From positions 764-5,966 of the forward strand of contig VBON01000280.1 in assembly GCA_005877525.1 (NCBI GenBank): a stretch of 5,203 nt of DNA. The letters are read 5' to 3'. Made by a program: the position numbers and the translations under genes. The notes under the pieces were generated by a model. That model searched no databases and was not told where the DNA came from. It saw only the letters and a program-made list of their open reading frames with translations. Positions within the stretch are counted from its first letter, which is position 1; each line of letters opens with the position of its first letter. This DNA is from Nitrospirota bacterium (GTDB taxonomy: Bacteria; Nitrospirota; Nitrospiria; Nitrospirales; NS-4). Below, piece by piece: positions 1 through 4,933 of the stretch.

Positions 1-1
1 G

Positions 2-559
2 ACGCAATTTCTAGGCGCCGAGGTGCATGGTCGCACATTGGGAATCGTGGGAATGGGCCGGATCGGCCGGGCCGTAGCGCGCCGTGCGGCCGGCTTTGGA
101 ATGCCGGTCATCTACACGAGTCGCCGGCGTCTCCTTCCCGAAGAAGAAAAGAGTTTCAACGGCCGGGCGGTGCCGTTTCTGGAGTTGCTTGCCGCCGCCG
201 ATTTTGTCTCGCTCCATGTCCCCTTGACAGACCAGACACGTCATCTGATCGGAGAAAAGGAGCTGAAACGTATGCGCAGCACGTCGTTTCTGATCAACAC
301 CGCGCGGGGGGCGGTCGTGGATGAGGCCGCGCTCGCGGCAGGCCTAGCCGCCGGGCATCCGGCCGGTGCGGGATTGGATGTGTATGAAGACGAACCGGGT
401 GTGCATCCCGCGCTCCTTCGGCTGTCCAATGTAGTGTTGTTGCCGCACCTCGGATCCGCCACCTTCCAGACCCGGGTGAGAATGGGTATGGTGCTTATCG
501 AAAATATTGCCGCCGTTCTTTCGGGAAAAGAGCCGCCCAATCGTGTCGCTGGAAAATGA
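2..559 (+). CDS. D-2-hydroxyacid dehydrogenase, C-terminal part (5' truncated by window edge)
   Basis: This is the NAD(P)-binding and catalytic C-terminal part of a D-isomer-specific 2-hydroxyacid dehydrogenase (glyoxylate/hydroxypyruvate reductase or phosphoglycerate dehydrogenase-like), a cytosolic enzyme that reduces 2-oxoacids to D-2-hydroxyacids. The frame is open to the left edge. The residues before the first possible start (GTG at 23) read FLGAEVHGRTLGIVGMGRIG, which is typical interior sequence of the family, so the gene begins outside the window and GTG 23 is not a real start. The 185 visible residues show the Rossmann motif GMGRIG (about residues 17-22), then NTARG with the catalytic Arg, DVYEDEP with the catalytic Glu region, and PHLGSAT with the catalytic His (about residue 149). 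The usual Arg-Glu-His set is therefore intact. A full protein would be about 310-330 residues, so roughly 130 N-terminal residues are missing. The exact substrate cannot be told from this half. Confidence 0.95.
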   Translation, partial: TQFLGAEVHGRTLGIVGMGRIGRAVARRAAGFGMPVIYTSRRRLLPEEEKSFNGRAVPFLELLAAADFVSLHVPLTDQTRHLIGEKELKRMRSTSFLINTARGAVVDEAALAAGLAAGHPAGAGLDVYEDEPGVHPALLRLSNVVLLPHLGSATFQTRVRMGMVLIENIAAVLSGKEPPNRVAGK

Positions 560-570
560 CTGAGAGTTGA

Positions 571-599
571 TTGACATGAGGATACCCCCATGGTGTAAT
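571..599 (+). promoter_or_regulatory. Sigma-70 promoter for the 628-1065 gene
   Basis: A perfect -35 box TTGACA (571-576) lies 17 nt before a -10 box TGTAAT (594-599, five of six consensus bases). A TG dinucleotide at 591-592 sits one base upstream of the -10, giving an extended -10 as well. The predicted transcription start is near 606, which leaves a leader of about 22 nt before the ATG at 628. This is the strongest promoter-like sequence I see in the window. Confidence 0.7.
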
Positions 600-627
600 C
601 CCTCGCCATCACTTGTAGAGGTCTCTT

Positions 628-1065
628 ATGGACATATTCGGAAACGTGAAGCTCGCGGAGATATCTCTTCTCATTACGCCTGATCAGAAGGCATGGCTGG
701 AGATGATGGTCAAGAAGGGCAAGATCGCTGTTCCGCCCGGTGGCACGCTTCCGGAAGGTTCCGTGATCTCCATTTTTTTAAGGACGATGCTGTGGAATTC
801 CGAAGAGCAGCGCCAGACTCTTGATAACCTTCTCGACGAGGGAATCGAGGAACTGCGGCGGCAAACGGGTCTGGTGGAAATCACCGCGCAGGTCTCGGAG
901 GATCAGAAAGCCTGGCTCGACAAGATGGCCGCAACCAGCAGAGTGTCGCCGTCTCCCGGAGACTCGGTTATCTCCATGTTCACCCGAGTCCTGCTGGAGA
1001 ACGTGATGGAGCAGCAAAAAGCTCTTGAACGAGCGGACCCCTGGGCAGACGATGATGAGATGTAA
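628..1065 (+). CDS. Small protein with two tandem ribbon-helix-helix-like modules
   Basis: I do not recognise a named family. The start is supported by AGAGG at 617-621, six nt before the ATG. The 145-residue protein contains two copies of one module. Copy 1 (about residues 11-65) has EISLLITPDQKAWLEMM, then SVISIFLRTML and a Gln/Glu-rich tail. Copy 2 (about 84-133) has EITAQVSEDQKAWLDKM, then SVISMFTRVLL and a similar tail. The copies are 73 codons apart. A short strand, a helix with the aromatic AWL, and a second helix opening with a Ser cap resemble the strand-helix-helix order of Arc/CopG/MetJ-type repressors, so one chain could hold both halves of a usually dimeric DNA-binding unit. The linker between the helices is longer than usual (with PPGG in copy 1 and PSPGD in copy 2), and the N-terminal strand lacks the basic residues typical of DNA contact, so DNA binding is only an inference. 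The C-terminus is very acidic (DPWADDDEM). The gene ends 3 bp from the convergent operon. Confidence 0.8.
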   Translation: MDIFGNVKLAEISLLITPDQKAWLEMMVKKGKIAVPPGGTLPEGSVISIFLRTMLWNSEEQRQTLDNLLDEGIEELRRQTGLVEITAQVSEDQKAWLDKMAATSRVSPSPGDSVISMFTRVLLENVMEQQKALERADPWADDDEM

Positions 1066-1068
1066 AGG

Positions 1069-1545
1069 CTATTTAGTGGCTAACGCATCAACAGCCGCTT
1101 TTGCGACCGCCTCATCCTGTTCCCCCTTCCCACCGCCGACGCCGATGCCACCCATGACCTTTCCGTCCTTGACCAAGGGGAAACCACCGGGCAACGTTGT
1201 AAACTTCCCGCCGGTCGTCGACGAGATTTCGGCACTGACGTTCGGGGGGATACCGCTTGCGCCCGATGGTTTGTGGATTGACGCGGCTGTGTAGGCTTTA
1301 CTGAACGAGGTGTAATTAGTATGGAGAAAGGCGCCATCCATCTTAATAAACGCGAGAAGATTCCCGCCGGCGTCTACGATTGAAATGCCCATCGGCACTC
1401 CGATTTCCTGAGCCTTGGCGACCGCCGCAGTCAGAGCCTTTTGGATATCCGCGGTCGAAATGGGCGTGGGGGCCTCCGCACGGGCCGAAACTTCGGTGCT
1501 GATGGAGCACAGGAGCGCGATCAGGGTCATCGCGATACGTCTCAT
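1069..1545 (-). CDS. Exported GlcG/HbpS-like (DUF336 family) protein
   Basis: This is a GlcG/HbpS family protein (Pfam Haem_degrading/DUF336). Characterised members include the extracellular heme-binding sensor HbpS; GlcG-type members have unclear roles, so the ligand here is not established. The start is set at 1545 because AGGAGG (1551-1556, minus strand) lies five nt upstream and the protein then opens with a classic signal peptide: MRR, a hydrophobic core, and an ARA cleavage site before EAPTP (about residue 23). An in-frame ATG at 1611 would add 22 residues without hydrophobic character and would run deep into the upstream gene. The 158-residue product shows the family pattern: IQKALTAAVAKAQE, MGISIVDAGGNLLAFIKMDGA, SFSKAYTAASI, LPGGFPLVKDGKVMGGIGVGGG, and an EQDEAVAKAAVDAL helix at the end. 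It is the last gene of a three-gene operon, 10 nt after the DUF5069 gene. A mature periplasmic protein of about 135 residues is expected. Confidence 0.92.
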   Translation of the reverse strand: MRRIAMTLIALLCSISTEVSARAEAPTPISTADIQKALTAAVAKAQEIGVPMGISIVDAGGNLLAFIKMDGAFLHTNYTSFSKAYTAASIHKPSGASGIPPNVSAEISSTTGGKFTTLPGGFPLVKDGKVMGGIGVGGGKGEQDEAVAKAAVDALATK

Positions 1546-1550
1546 GGCAG

Positions 1551-1557
1551 TCCTCCT
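1551..1557 (-). promoter_or_regulatory. Ribosome binding site that fixes the HbpS-like start
   Basis: On the minus strand this reads AGGAGG with a 5-nt spacer to the ATG at 1545. It overlaps the TAG stop of the upstream DUF5069 gene (1556-1558), so ribosomes ending that gene finish on top of this site. This arrangement fits translational coupling and rules in favour of the start at 1545 over the upstream ATG at 1611. Confidence 0.8.
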
Positions 1558-2098
1558 ATGAAACAATTTCCGGCGTGACGCCTCGATGGGGGACGTCGCG
1601 GCCTTCTTCAAGATCCAGTAGGTCGATCCAGGTCACGATGTCGATACGGGAGGCGTCAACGGCATCCCGGGTCTTCTTGAAGTAGTCCCATTTCGCATCG
1701 TCATCTGGCCCTCGCTGCAACATTTCCTGGTTCCATAATTCGATTTGTTTTTTGGAACGCGGCCGGCCATGCACGGCCAGCCACTCCAAAATCAACTCGT
1801 CCGTCCGAGTCTTCGCGGCATAGGCAAAATCCTGTTCGGTGACCTCGACCAGCGTCAGAAATGCTTTATCCAACGGGCAGGGGTAGATATAGTCGCCATT
1901 TATGCCGGCTTCGCGTGCGCGCGCTTTGTCGATCATCCGCGCCAGGTGCGCATAGCCGCCGAGAAGCTCCTTCGAACTTCTTGGGTATACGGTCTTGAGG
2001 TTTTTTGCACCGGGTCGGAGGATCTGACCGGCCATGTCGTCGGGAGATTTCCCTTTCAGATCCCCCATGCCTTTCGAGCCAGGAATATCAAAGGCCAT
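1556..2098 (-). CDS. DUF5069 domain-containing protein
   Basis: The 180-residue product carries the DUF5069 signature. From about residue 33 it reads NLKTVYPRSSKELLGGYAHL, then ARMIDKARA, INGDY and PCPLDKAFL, matching the family pattern of an N-terminal Leu-x-x-x-x-PRS, a GGY.HL.R..DK.RA helix and a downstream PLD motif. The C-terminal half holds TRTDELILEWL, a Lys-rich helix (about residues 114-128) and a TWIDLLDLEEGRD helix. I know no established biochemical function for this family; it is a soluble cytosolic protein with no signal peptide or membrane segment. The ATG at 2098 is preceded by GAGG, which overlaps the stop codon of the DUF3386 gene; the gap to that gene is 9 nt. It is the middle gene of the operon, suggesting that the three products are made together. 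Confidence 0.92.
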   Translation of the reverse strand: MAFDIPGSKGMGDLKGKSPDDMAGQILRPGAKNLKTVYPRSSKELLGGYAHLARMIDKARAREAGINGDYIYPCPLDKAFLTLVEVTEQDFAYAAKTRTDELILEWLAVHGRPRSKKQIELWNQEMLQRGPDDDAKWDYFKKTRDAVDASRIDIVTWIDLLDLEEGRDVPHRGVTPEIVS

Positions 2099-2107
2099 CT
2101 GTAGACC

Positions 2108-2792
2108 TCATAACAAGCGATGGTTGCTAAAGGTCAATGTTCTCACAGCCACGCCTCCGTTCTCGGCGGAGATGATGCGCCGTGAAGCGGGAAGATCGGC
2201 GTGGCCTATTCGGACATGCGTGTCTGAAAAGCTCTCTACATTGGTCAACTTGCCGTCTTGCGGATTGAAATAGAAGACGGTATATCGGGTGGTCAAGTAC
2301 TTACCGTCCTGAGTGAGGGTGCTGTCCTCCACATTGATGGTGAACTTCATGGGTCCCATGGTCCGGTTGATCTGGATAATGCGATCGTCTTTGATCCGGT
2401 AATGGGATGCGAGCATATCGTGAATACGGATCGTTTGTCCGAGAGGATGAGAGGATTCAGGTTCGAGGGTTAGGACACTCTTGCCGTCCGACTGATCAAA
2501 GGTTCGGGGGCCGCGGTGGACGGCGATCATCGCGATCGTGTTCGTCGCCCATTTTTGGAGGTCGGGATCATCCAGAGACACAACGACATCCTGAGCAGAC
2601 TTCACGATGACGGTGCCCCTCACCTCTTTGCCGTCGACATTGAGCGTCAGGTCCGCGGTAAAGCCTTTAAAGTCCGGGGGCCATCGTGAGGTTTTTTCGA
2701 AGGCTCGGCGTAGCAGTTCCCGGGCTTGCGGATCGTCTGGCTTTGGGATCGTCCTTCACATCCGTTGGTGTTTGACTTGGACATGTCTCCAT
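2108..2792 (-). pseudogene. DUF3386 family protein, frame broken near the N-terminus
   Basis: The C-terminal 216 codons match DUF3386 (function unknown): ARELLRRAFEK, RWPPDFKGFTADLTLNVDGK, then EIA-HR-like IAMIAVHRGPRTFD, HYRIKDDRIIQINRTMG and TTRYTVFYFNPQDGKLTNVESFSDTH (given here in pieces). This frame is closed by TGA at 2756-2758, with no ATG, GTG or TTG before GTG 2623, which lies inside the domain. A good start exists one frame away: ATG 2792, eight nt after AGGAG (2801-2805). It encodes METCPSQTPTDVKDDPKA and then leaves the homology, ending at TAA 2667-2669 after 41 residues. The two frames meet at an imperfect tandem repeat of 16 bp, giving DDPKA and then DDPQA. Removing one repeat, or one base, yields a normal chain of about 220-230 residues. 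It may be a true pseudogene, a phase-variable gene, a +1 frameshift or a sequence error. It leads the operon, 9 nt before the DUF5069 gene. Confidence 0.85.
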
Positions 2793-2827
2793 GGATGGTT
2801 CTCCTGTGAAAGTAAATGCGTAAACCT

Positions 2828-2857
2828 ATTATAAGAGGCACGCAAGATGGCTTACAA
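2828..2857 (-). promoter_or_regulatory. Promoter of the DUF3386-DUF5069-HbpS-like operon
   Basis: Read on the minus strand, a perfect -10 box TATAAT covers 2833-2828. A -35-like TTGTAA (four of six consensus bases) covers 2857-2852, with an 18-nt spacer. The start of transcription would be near 2821, leaving about 29 nt of leader and the AGGAG at 2805-2801 before ATG 2792. The -35 box lies inside the first codons of the divergent release-factor gene, and the -10 box is only a few bases from that gene's ribosome site, so the two directions must compete. Confidence 0.55.
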
Positions 2858-3194
2858 CATCGATCGTAGTCGCCTGGAAAAGGAGGTGAGAGTGGAGACT
2901 TATCGGGCAAGCGGTCCCGGAGGGCAACACCGAAATGTGACCGAGTCGGCCGTTCGGCTGACACATATTCCCTCCGGCGTCGTGGTCGTCTCAGCCGATT
3001 CCCGATCACAGCATCAAAATAAGCAGACAGCGTTCGAACGGTTGACGCGGCGCTTGATAGCCTTGAACACAGTGCCGGCACGGCGAATACCGACCCGCCG
3101 CAGCCGGGCGGCCAAGGAGCGGGCCCTGGCTGAAAAAAAGAAGCGGCAGGAGACAAAAGACAGGCGAAAACCAATCAGTGCAGAGGAGCCGTAA
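2847..3194 (+). CDS. Mini class-I release factor-like protein (RF-1 domain, GGQ motif)
   Basis: This 115-residue protein is a catalytic RF-1 domain without the codon-recognition domains of RF1/RF2. SGPGGQHRN (about residues 22-30) contains the universal GGQ motif that triggers peptidyl-tRNA hydrolysis in the ribosomal peptidyl transferase centre. The core continues with AVRLTHIPSGVVV, SRSQHQNKQTAFERL, as in other RF-like hydrolases. A strongly basic C-terminal tail (about residues 79-108, many Arg/Lys in a predicted helix) resembles the mRNA-channel-probing tails of ArfB/YaeJ and mitochondrial mtRF-R (C12orf65), which rescue stalled ribosomes. The sequence after GGQ (HRNVTESAVRL) is closer to the short bacterial RF-like group than to classical ArfB, where GGQHVNK is usual, so I do not assign arfB. 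AGAGG at 2834-2838 lies eight nt before the ATG. It is divergent from the DUF3386 operon, with 54 bp between start codons. Confidence 0.9.
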   Translation: MAYNIDRSRLEKEVRVETYRASGPGGQHRNVTESAVRLTHIPSGVVVVSADSRSQHQNKQTAFERLTRRLIALNTVPARRIPTRRSRAAKERALAEKKKRQETKDRRKPISAEEP

Positions 3195-3231
3195 TCCGTA
3201 AAGCGAAGAATCTTAAAAGGACCTACGAATC

Positions 3232-3248
3232 AATAAATTACATTTATT
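3232..3248. repeat. AT-rich 7-bp inverted repeat
   Basis: AATAAAT (3232-3238) and ATTTATT (3242-3248) are perfect inverted copies around the trinucleotide TAC. It sits 37 bp after the stop of the release-factor gene, in the most AT-rich part of the window. It could be a weak operator or chance; it is too AT-rich for a normal intrinsic terminator. Confidence 0.35.
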
Positions 3249-3320
3249 TGAATGAACTAAAACATTACTTATCTCCACCCAACCTTATATCATCCGCCCA
3301 ACACATCACCCGGCCCACCC

Positions 3321-3410
3321 CGGGTCGGCCAAGACCGCCCCTTTTCCCGTTGCGTCCGCCAAGACGGCCGTCTTTCCCGTATGGCCTACCAAGGCGCGCT
3401 CTTTCCCCTG
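3321..3410 (+). repeat. Three tandem copies of a 30-bp hairpin-forming repeat
   Basis: Three units of exactly 30 bp follow one another: 3321-3350, 3351-3380 and 3381-3410. Each has CCAAG near its middle and a T-rich run then CCC near its end (CTTTTCCCGT, CTTTCCCGT, CTTTCCCCTG). A short stem flanks the CCAA loop in each: GGTC/GACC in unit 1, CGTC/GACG in unit 2 and GCC/GGC in unit 3. The stem bases differ between units but stay paired. Unit 2 also holds a perfect 14-bp palindrome, AAGACGGCCGTCTT (3361-3374). A fourth, solo copy lies at 4934-4963. There are no spacers, so this is not a CRISPR array. Confidence 0.7.
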
Positions 3411-3435
3411 TAGGTTTTTCTACATATACGGTCTA

Positions 3436-3456
3436 GATTGTGGTACAATCACCACA
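3436..3456 (+). promoter_or_regulatory. Extended -10 promoter overlaid by inverted repeats
   Basis: TACAAT (3444-3449, five of six -10 bases) is preceded by TG at 3441-3442 with one base between, an extended -10 element; no clear -35 is visible. Two inverted repeats overlap it: GATTGT-GGT-ACAATC (3436-3450, perfect) and TGTGGT/ACCACA (3439-3444 and 3451-3456, 6-nt loop). Such symmetry over a -10 box fits a repressor operator. The transcription start would be near 3456, which places the leader before the ATG at 3498. Confidence 0.45.
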
Positions 3457-3497
3457 CCAACATGAAGATTCTGCATAAAAGGGCAGGGAAGAGGAAA

Positions 3498-3845
3498 ATG
3501 ACTAAAAAGACCGCGAAGGGTCCGGTCCACAAGAAGATCCATCGCCGAATTAGCGCGGTGCAGCGGGAGCCCGACAAGGCGAAGCCGGCGGTCAAGGCAG
3601 GCTTCCACAAACCCGGCGAGAAGAGCAAAGGACAGTCGGCCTTAGCCACGGCGGTGGCGGAAGATGAGCTGGAAGAGCGGCGCCGCTTGTTTGCAAAAGC
3701 CCGCAAGGGTGACAAGGGCGCGGTCGCTAAAATTTATGAATTGTATGGAGCCAGGATCTATACGACGGCACAGGTAAAAGAGGTGAAGCCGGCACGGTAT
3801 AGCAGTCCTGTTCTTCCCTTGCGCAGGCGTGCCCAACGAGGCTAA
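3498..3845 (+). CDS. Small lysine-rich protein of unknown function
   Basis: I do not recognise the family. The start at 3498 is chosen because AGGGAAGAGG (3485-3494) lies just upstream; in-frame starts at 3438 and 3462 fall in or directly after the promoter. The 115-residue product has a Lys/Arg-rich, probably disordered N-terminus (about residues 1-47, opening MTKKTAKGPVHKKIHRR), then an amphipathic helical part (55-90) and a basic C-terminus ending LRRRAQRG. The segment FAKARKGDKGAVAKIYELYGARIY (about residues 65-88) resembles the first helices of sigma-70 region 2, where ARxGDxxAxxxLYELYxxRIY is common, but region 2.3-4 is absent, so this is not a working sigma factor. The basic composition suggests nucleic-acid or ribosome binding, which is inference. 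The next gene begins 24 nt after its stop codon and may be co-transcribed. Confidence 0.6.
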   Translation: MTKKTAKGPVHKKIHRRISAVQREPDKAKPAVKAGFHKPGEKSKGQSALATAVAEDELEERRRLFAKARKGDKGAVAKIYELYGARIYTTAQVKEVKPARYSSPVLPLRRRAQRG

Positions 3846-3869
3846 TCCTTCCTGTTTTTGACAGATTCA

Positions 3870-4142
3870 ATGAAAGAGCGCGATCCTGAGAAACTGAAAC
3901 TGCTCTACGAGCGTTTTCGGGATGTCTGTCTCGTTGAAAAAGAGGTTTGGAAGGAAATCTACATGCCGCGTGACGTGAAGGAAGGGAGCGTCCGGCGGAC
4001 GAACGTCCAGGACCGCTACTACGTCACGATAGAAAACCCTGAGATTGAAGCGGCAATCGAAGCAAATATCGTGTTAGGGCCCAAGGCGCTTGATGCCGCG
4101 ATCTCGGAATACAGTTCCGGTATCAGCTTTGAGAAGGTCTGA
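3870..4142 (+). CDS. Hypothetical acidic-helical protein, 90 residues
   Basis: I do not recognise this gene. The product has a charged N-terminal helix (ERDPEKLKLLYERFRDV), a short middle part with MPRDVKEGSVRRTNVQDRYY, and a C-terminal helical part (NPEIEAAIEANIVLG, LDAAISEY). It has no signal peptide and no membrane segment. Start choice is uncertain: the ATG at 3870 is preferred for its codon, but a TTG at 3858 in the same frame would add four residues (MTDS), and neither has a clear ribosome site. The codon use and length argue for a real gene rather than a shadow. It lies 24 nt after the 3498-3845 gene, in the same frame, and is convergent with the clpS-like gene 13 bp away. Confidence 0.6.
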   Translation: MKERDPEKLKLLYERFRDVCLVEKEVWKEIYMPRDVKEGSVRRTNVQDRYYVTIENPEIEAAIEANIVLGPKALDAAISEYSSGISFEKV

Positions 4143-4155
4143 CCGTTTTGCGGCG

Positions 4156-4439
4156 CTATTGAACAGCGACCCGCAATCCCCCTTCGGCCAGAATCCCCGC
4201 TACCTGCTCGCAGACTTTGTGTTCTCCGGAGTAGACTTCCGCGGAGCCCGCATGGTCAATCCGGTAGGCCAGTTCAAAAGCGCGAACAGGAGTCATTTTC
4301 GGAACCGCACGTCAATGACTTGGTCGTAGCTGTGGCAGTCGCAATTATAGACAATAACCCGCCCACCGAGATGATTTCCGGTCGTGACGGTCGTCTCTTC
4401 AATAGTTTCGGGAAGGGGAGCGGTTTGAAGCCTGAGCAT
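4156..4439 (-). pseudogene. clpS: ClpS-like Clp protease adaptor, split by a frameshift
   Basis: Two overlapping minus-strand frames together encode a ClpS-like protein. ClpS binds the N-domain of ClpA/ClpC and delivers N-degron substrates. The first frame (4439-4293) gives an N-terminal tail and GGRVIVYNCDCHSYDQVID, matching the ClpS strand and pocket (VILxNDDxxTxxxVI); it then derails into VRFRK and stops. The second frame (ATG 4296 to TAG 4156) gives KMTPVRAFELAYRIDH, then AGSAEVYSGEHKVCEQVA and LRVAVQ, matching the ClpS second half, including the pocket His (IDH). The frame also reads AVP before KMTP, continuous with ClpS. Against E. coli ClpS, about three or four codons after VID are missing with two bases left over, so a deletion of roughly 7 or 10 bp explains the shift. 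The two frames overlap by ATGA. The pocket is N-C-D rather than N-D-D. There is no clear ribosome site at 4439. Confidence 0.75.
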
Positions 4440-4516
4440 GGTGGAGGAACATGCTATCACAGGGACTACAGGGGTGCTAGGGCATGGGCCAGCATCCGTG
4501 AACACAGAACGTGGTC

Positions 4517-4891
4517 ATGGCGATGGCTTTAGATCCCAAGATCTGGTGGCCTCTTTTCCCTTTGCTGCTCCTAGTTGTCATTGTGGCTCTCAGCGCGGGA
4601 CTTGTCTGGGCGATTCGGAGAAAGTTGTCCAGACTCGATGTGGCGATGCAGTCACTGGCCTTGGCCTGCTATCTCTTCACGGCTGTGGTTGCTATCGCCA
4701 GTGAGAGCAGGGGTGGTATTTCGCCTGCGGTCCATCGGTTGCCGTCACTTCTTACACAGGCAATTTTGCTCGCGCAGTTGGTTCGGATCTGGTTGCGACT
4801 GGATGCGAGGCCACTACGGGTTTTGAACCTGATTGCCTGGGGAGCGATCCTTGCTGATACCGCTCTGCATTATATGATGGCGAGAGGATAG
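4517..4891 (+). CDS. Hypothetical inner-membrane protein with four membrane segments
   Basis: No family is recognised. Hydrophobic segments lie (numbered from ATG 4517) at about residues 11-33 (FPLLLLVVIVALSAGLVWAI), 46-62 (SLALACYLFTAVVAIAS), 75-95 (LPSLLTQAILLAQLVRIW) and 101-121 (VLNLIAWGAILADTALHY). Basic loops (RRKLSR after segment 1 and RIWLRLDARPLR between 3 and 4) should face the cytoplasm by the positive-inside rule, putting both ends and the ESRGG-to-HR loop in the periplasm. Start choice is uncertain: ATG 4517 is used, with GTG 4511 and ATG 4523 as alternatives, and no strong ribosome site is visible. It is divergent from the clpS-like gene. A hairpin and T-run 45 bp after the stop may end its transcript. 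Confidence 0.75.
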   Translation: MAMALDPKIWWPLFPLLLLVVIVALSAGLVWAIRRKLSRLDVAMQSLALACYLFTAVVAIASESRGGISPAVHRLPSLLTQAILLAQLVRIWLRLDARPLRVLNLIAWGAILADTALHYMMARG

Positions 4892-4933
4892 TCGGGGAAA
4901 GGCCATTTCACTTACCATTACACCCGCCCGCCC

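Larger units (their letters stand above)
3195..3497. other. Intergenic region of about 300 bp: AT-rich part, repeat array, promoter
   Basis: No convincing gene is present here. The first 90 bases are AT-rich and contain an inverted repeat. From about 3280 the sequence turns C-rich and pyrimidine-biased, with an ACCCGG/CCGGGT inverted repeat (3308-3313 and 3320-3325, 6-nt loop). Three tandem 30-bp repeats follow (3321-3410), then a small TGTAG/CTACA hairpin (3409-3413, 3420-3424), then the extended -10 promoter of the next gene. No clear intrinsic terminator follows the release-factor gene. Confidence 0.6.

Noticed and set aside
521..545. Possible extra repeat copy (CGGGAAAAG then CCGCCC) inside the dehydrogenase gene
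   Set aside because: Only a short match to the reverse of the repeat, without the CCAA loop, and in a coding region.
241..612. Minus-strand frames over the dehydrogenase gene
   Set aside because: They are antisense to a gene with an intact catalytic set and show no recognisable motifs.
1546..1611. Upstream start for the GlcG/HbpS-like protein
   Set aside because: It would place 22 non-hydrophobic residues before the signal peptide and ignores the AGGAGG directly before ATG 1545.
2804..2832. Plus-strand promoter with TATTAT at 2827-2832 for the release factor
   Set aside because: The start of transcription would fall at or after the ribosome site at 2834-2838, and no fair -35 box is present.
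2647..3174. Long minus-strand frame starting antisense to the release factor
   Set aside because: It runs against a clear RF-1 domain gene and, over 2647-2784, out of frame with the DUF3386 homology; its composition (Arg/Pro/Ser) is that of a shadow frame.
3321..3410. CRISPR array
   Set aside because: Units are directly adjacent with no unique spacers, and no cas genes are near.
3248..3436. Plus-strand reading frame encoding Pro/Arg-rich decapeptide repeats
   Set aside because: The periodicity is simply the 30-bp DNA repeat read in frame; no ribosome site, and the solo repeat copy is not in a comparable reading frame.
4440..4505. N-terminal extension of the clpS-like frame to ATG 4505
   Set aside because: The added residues (Pro/Cys-rich) do not resemble ClpS tails, and the ATG at 4439 gives a usual length.
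4320..4704. Plus-strand frames over and after the clpS-like region
   Set aside because: They overlap ClpS homology on the minus strand or the membrane protein in another frame and contain no family motifs.
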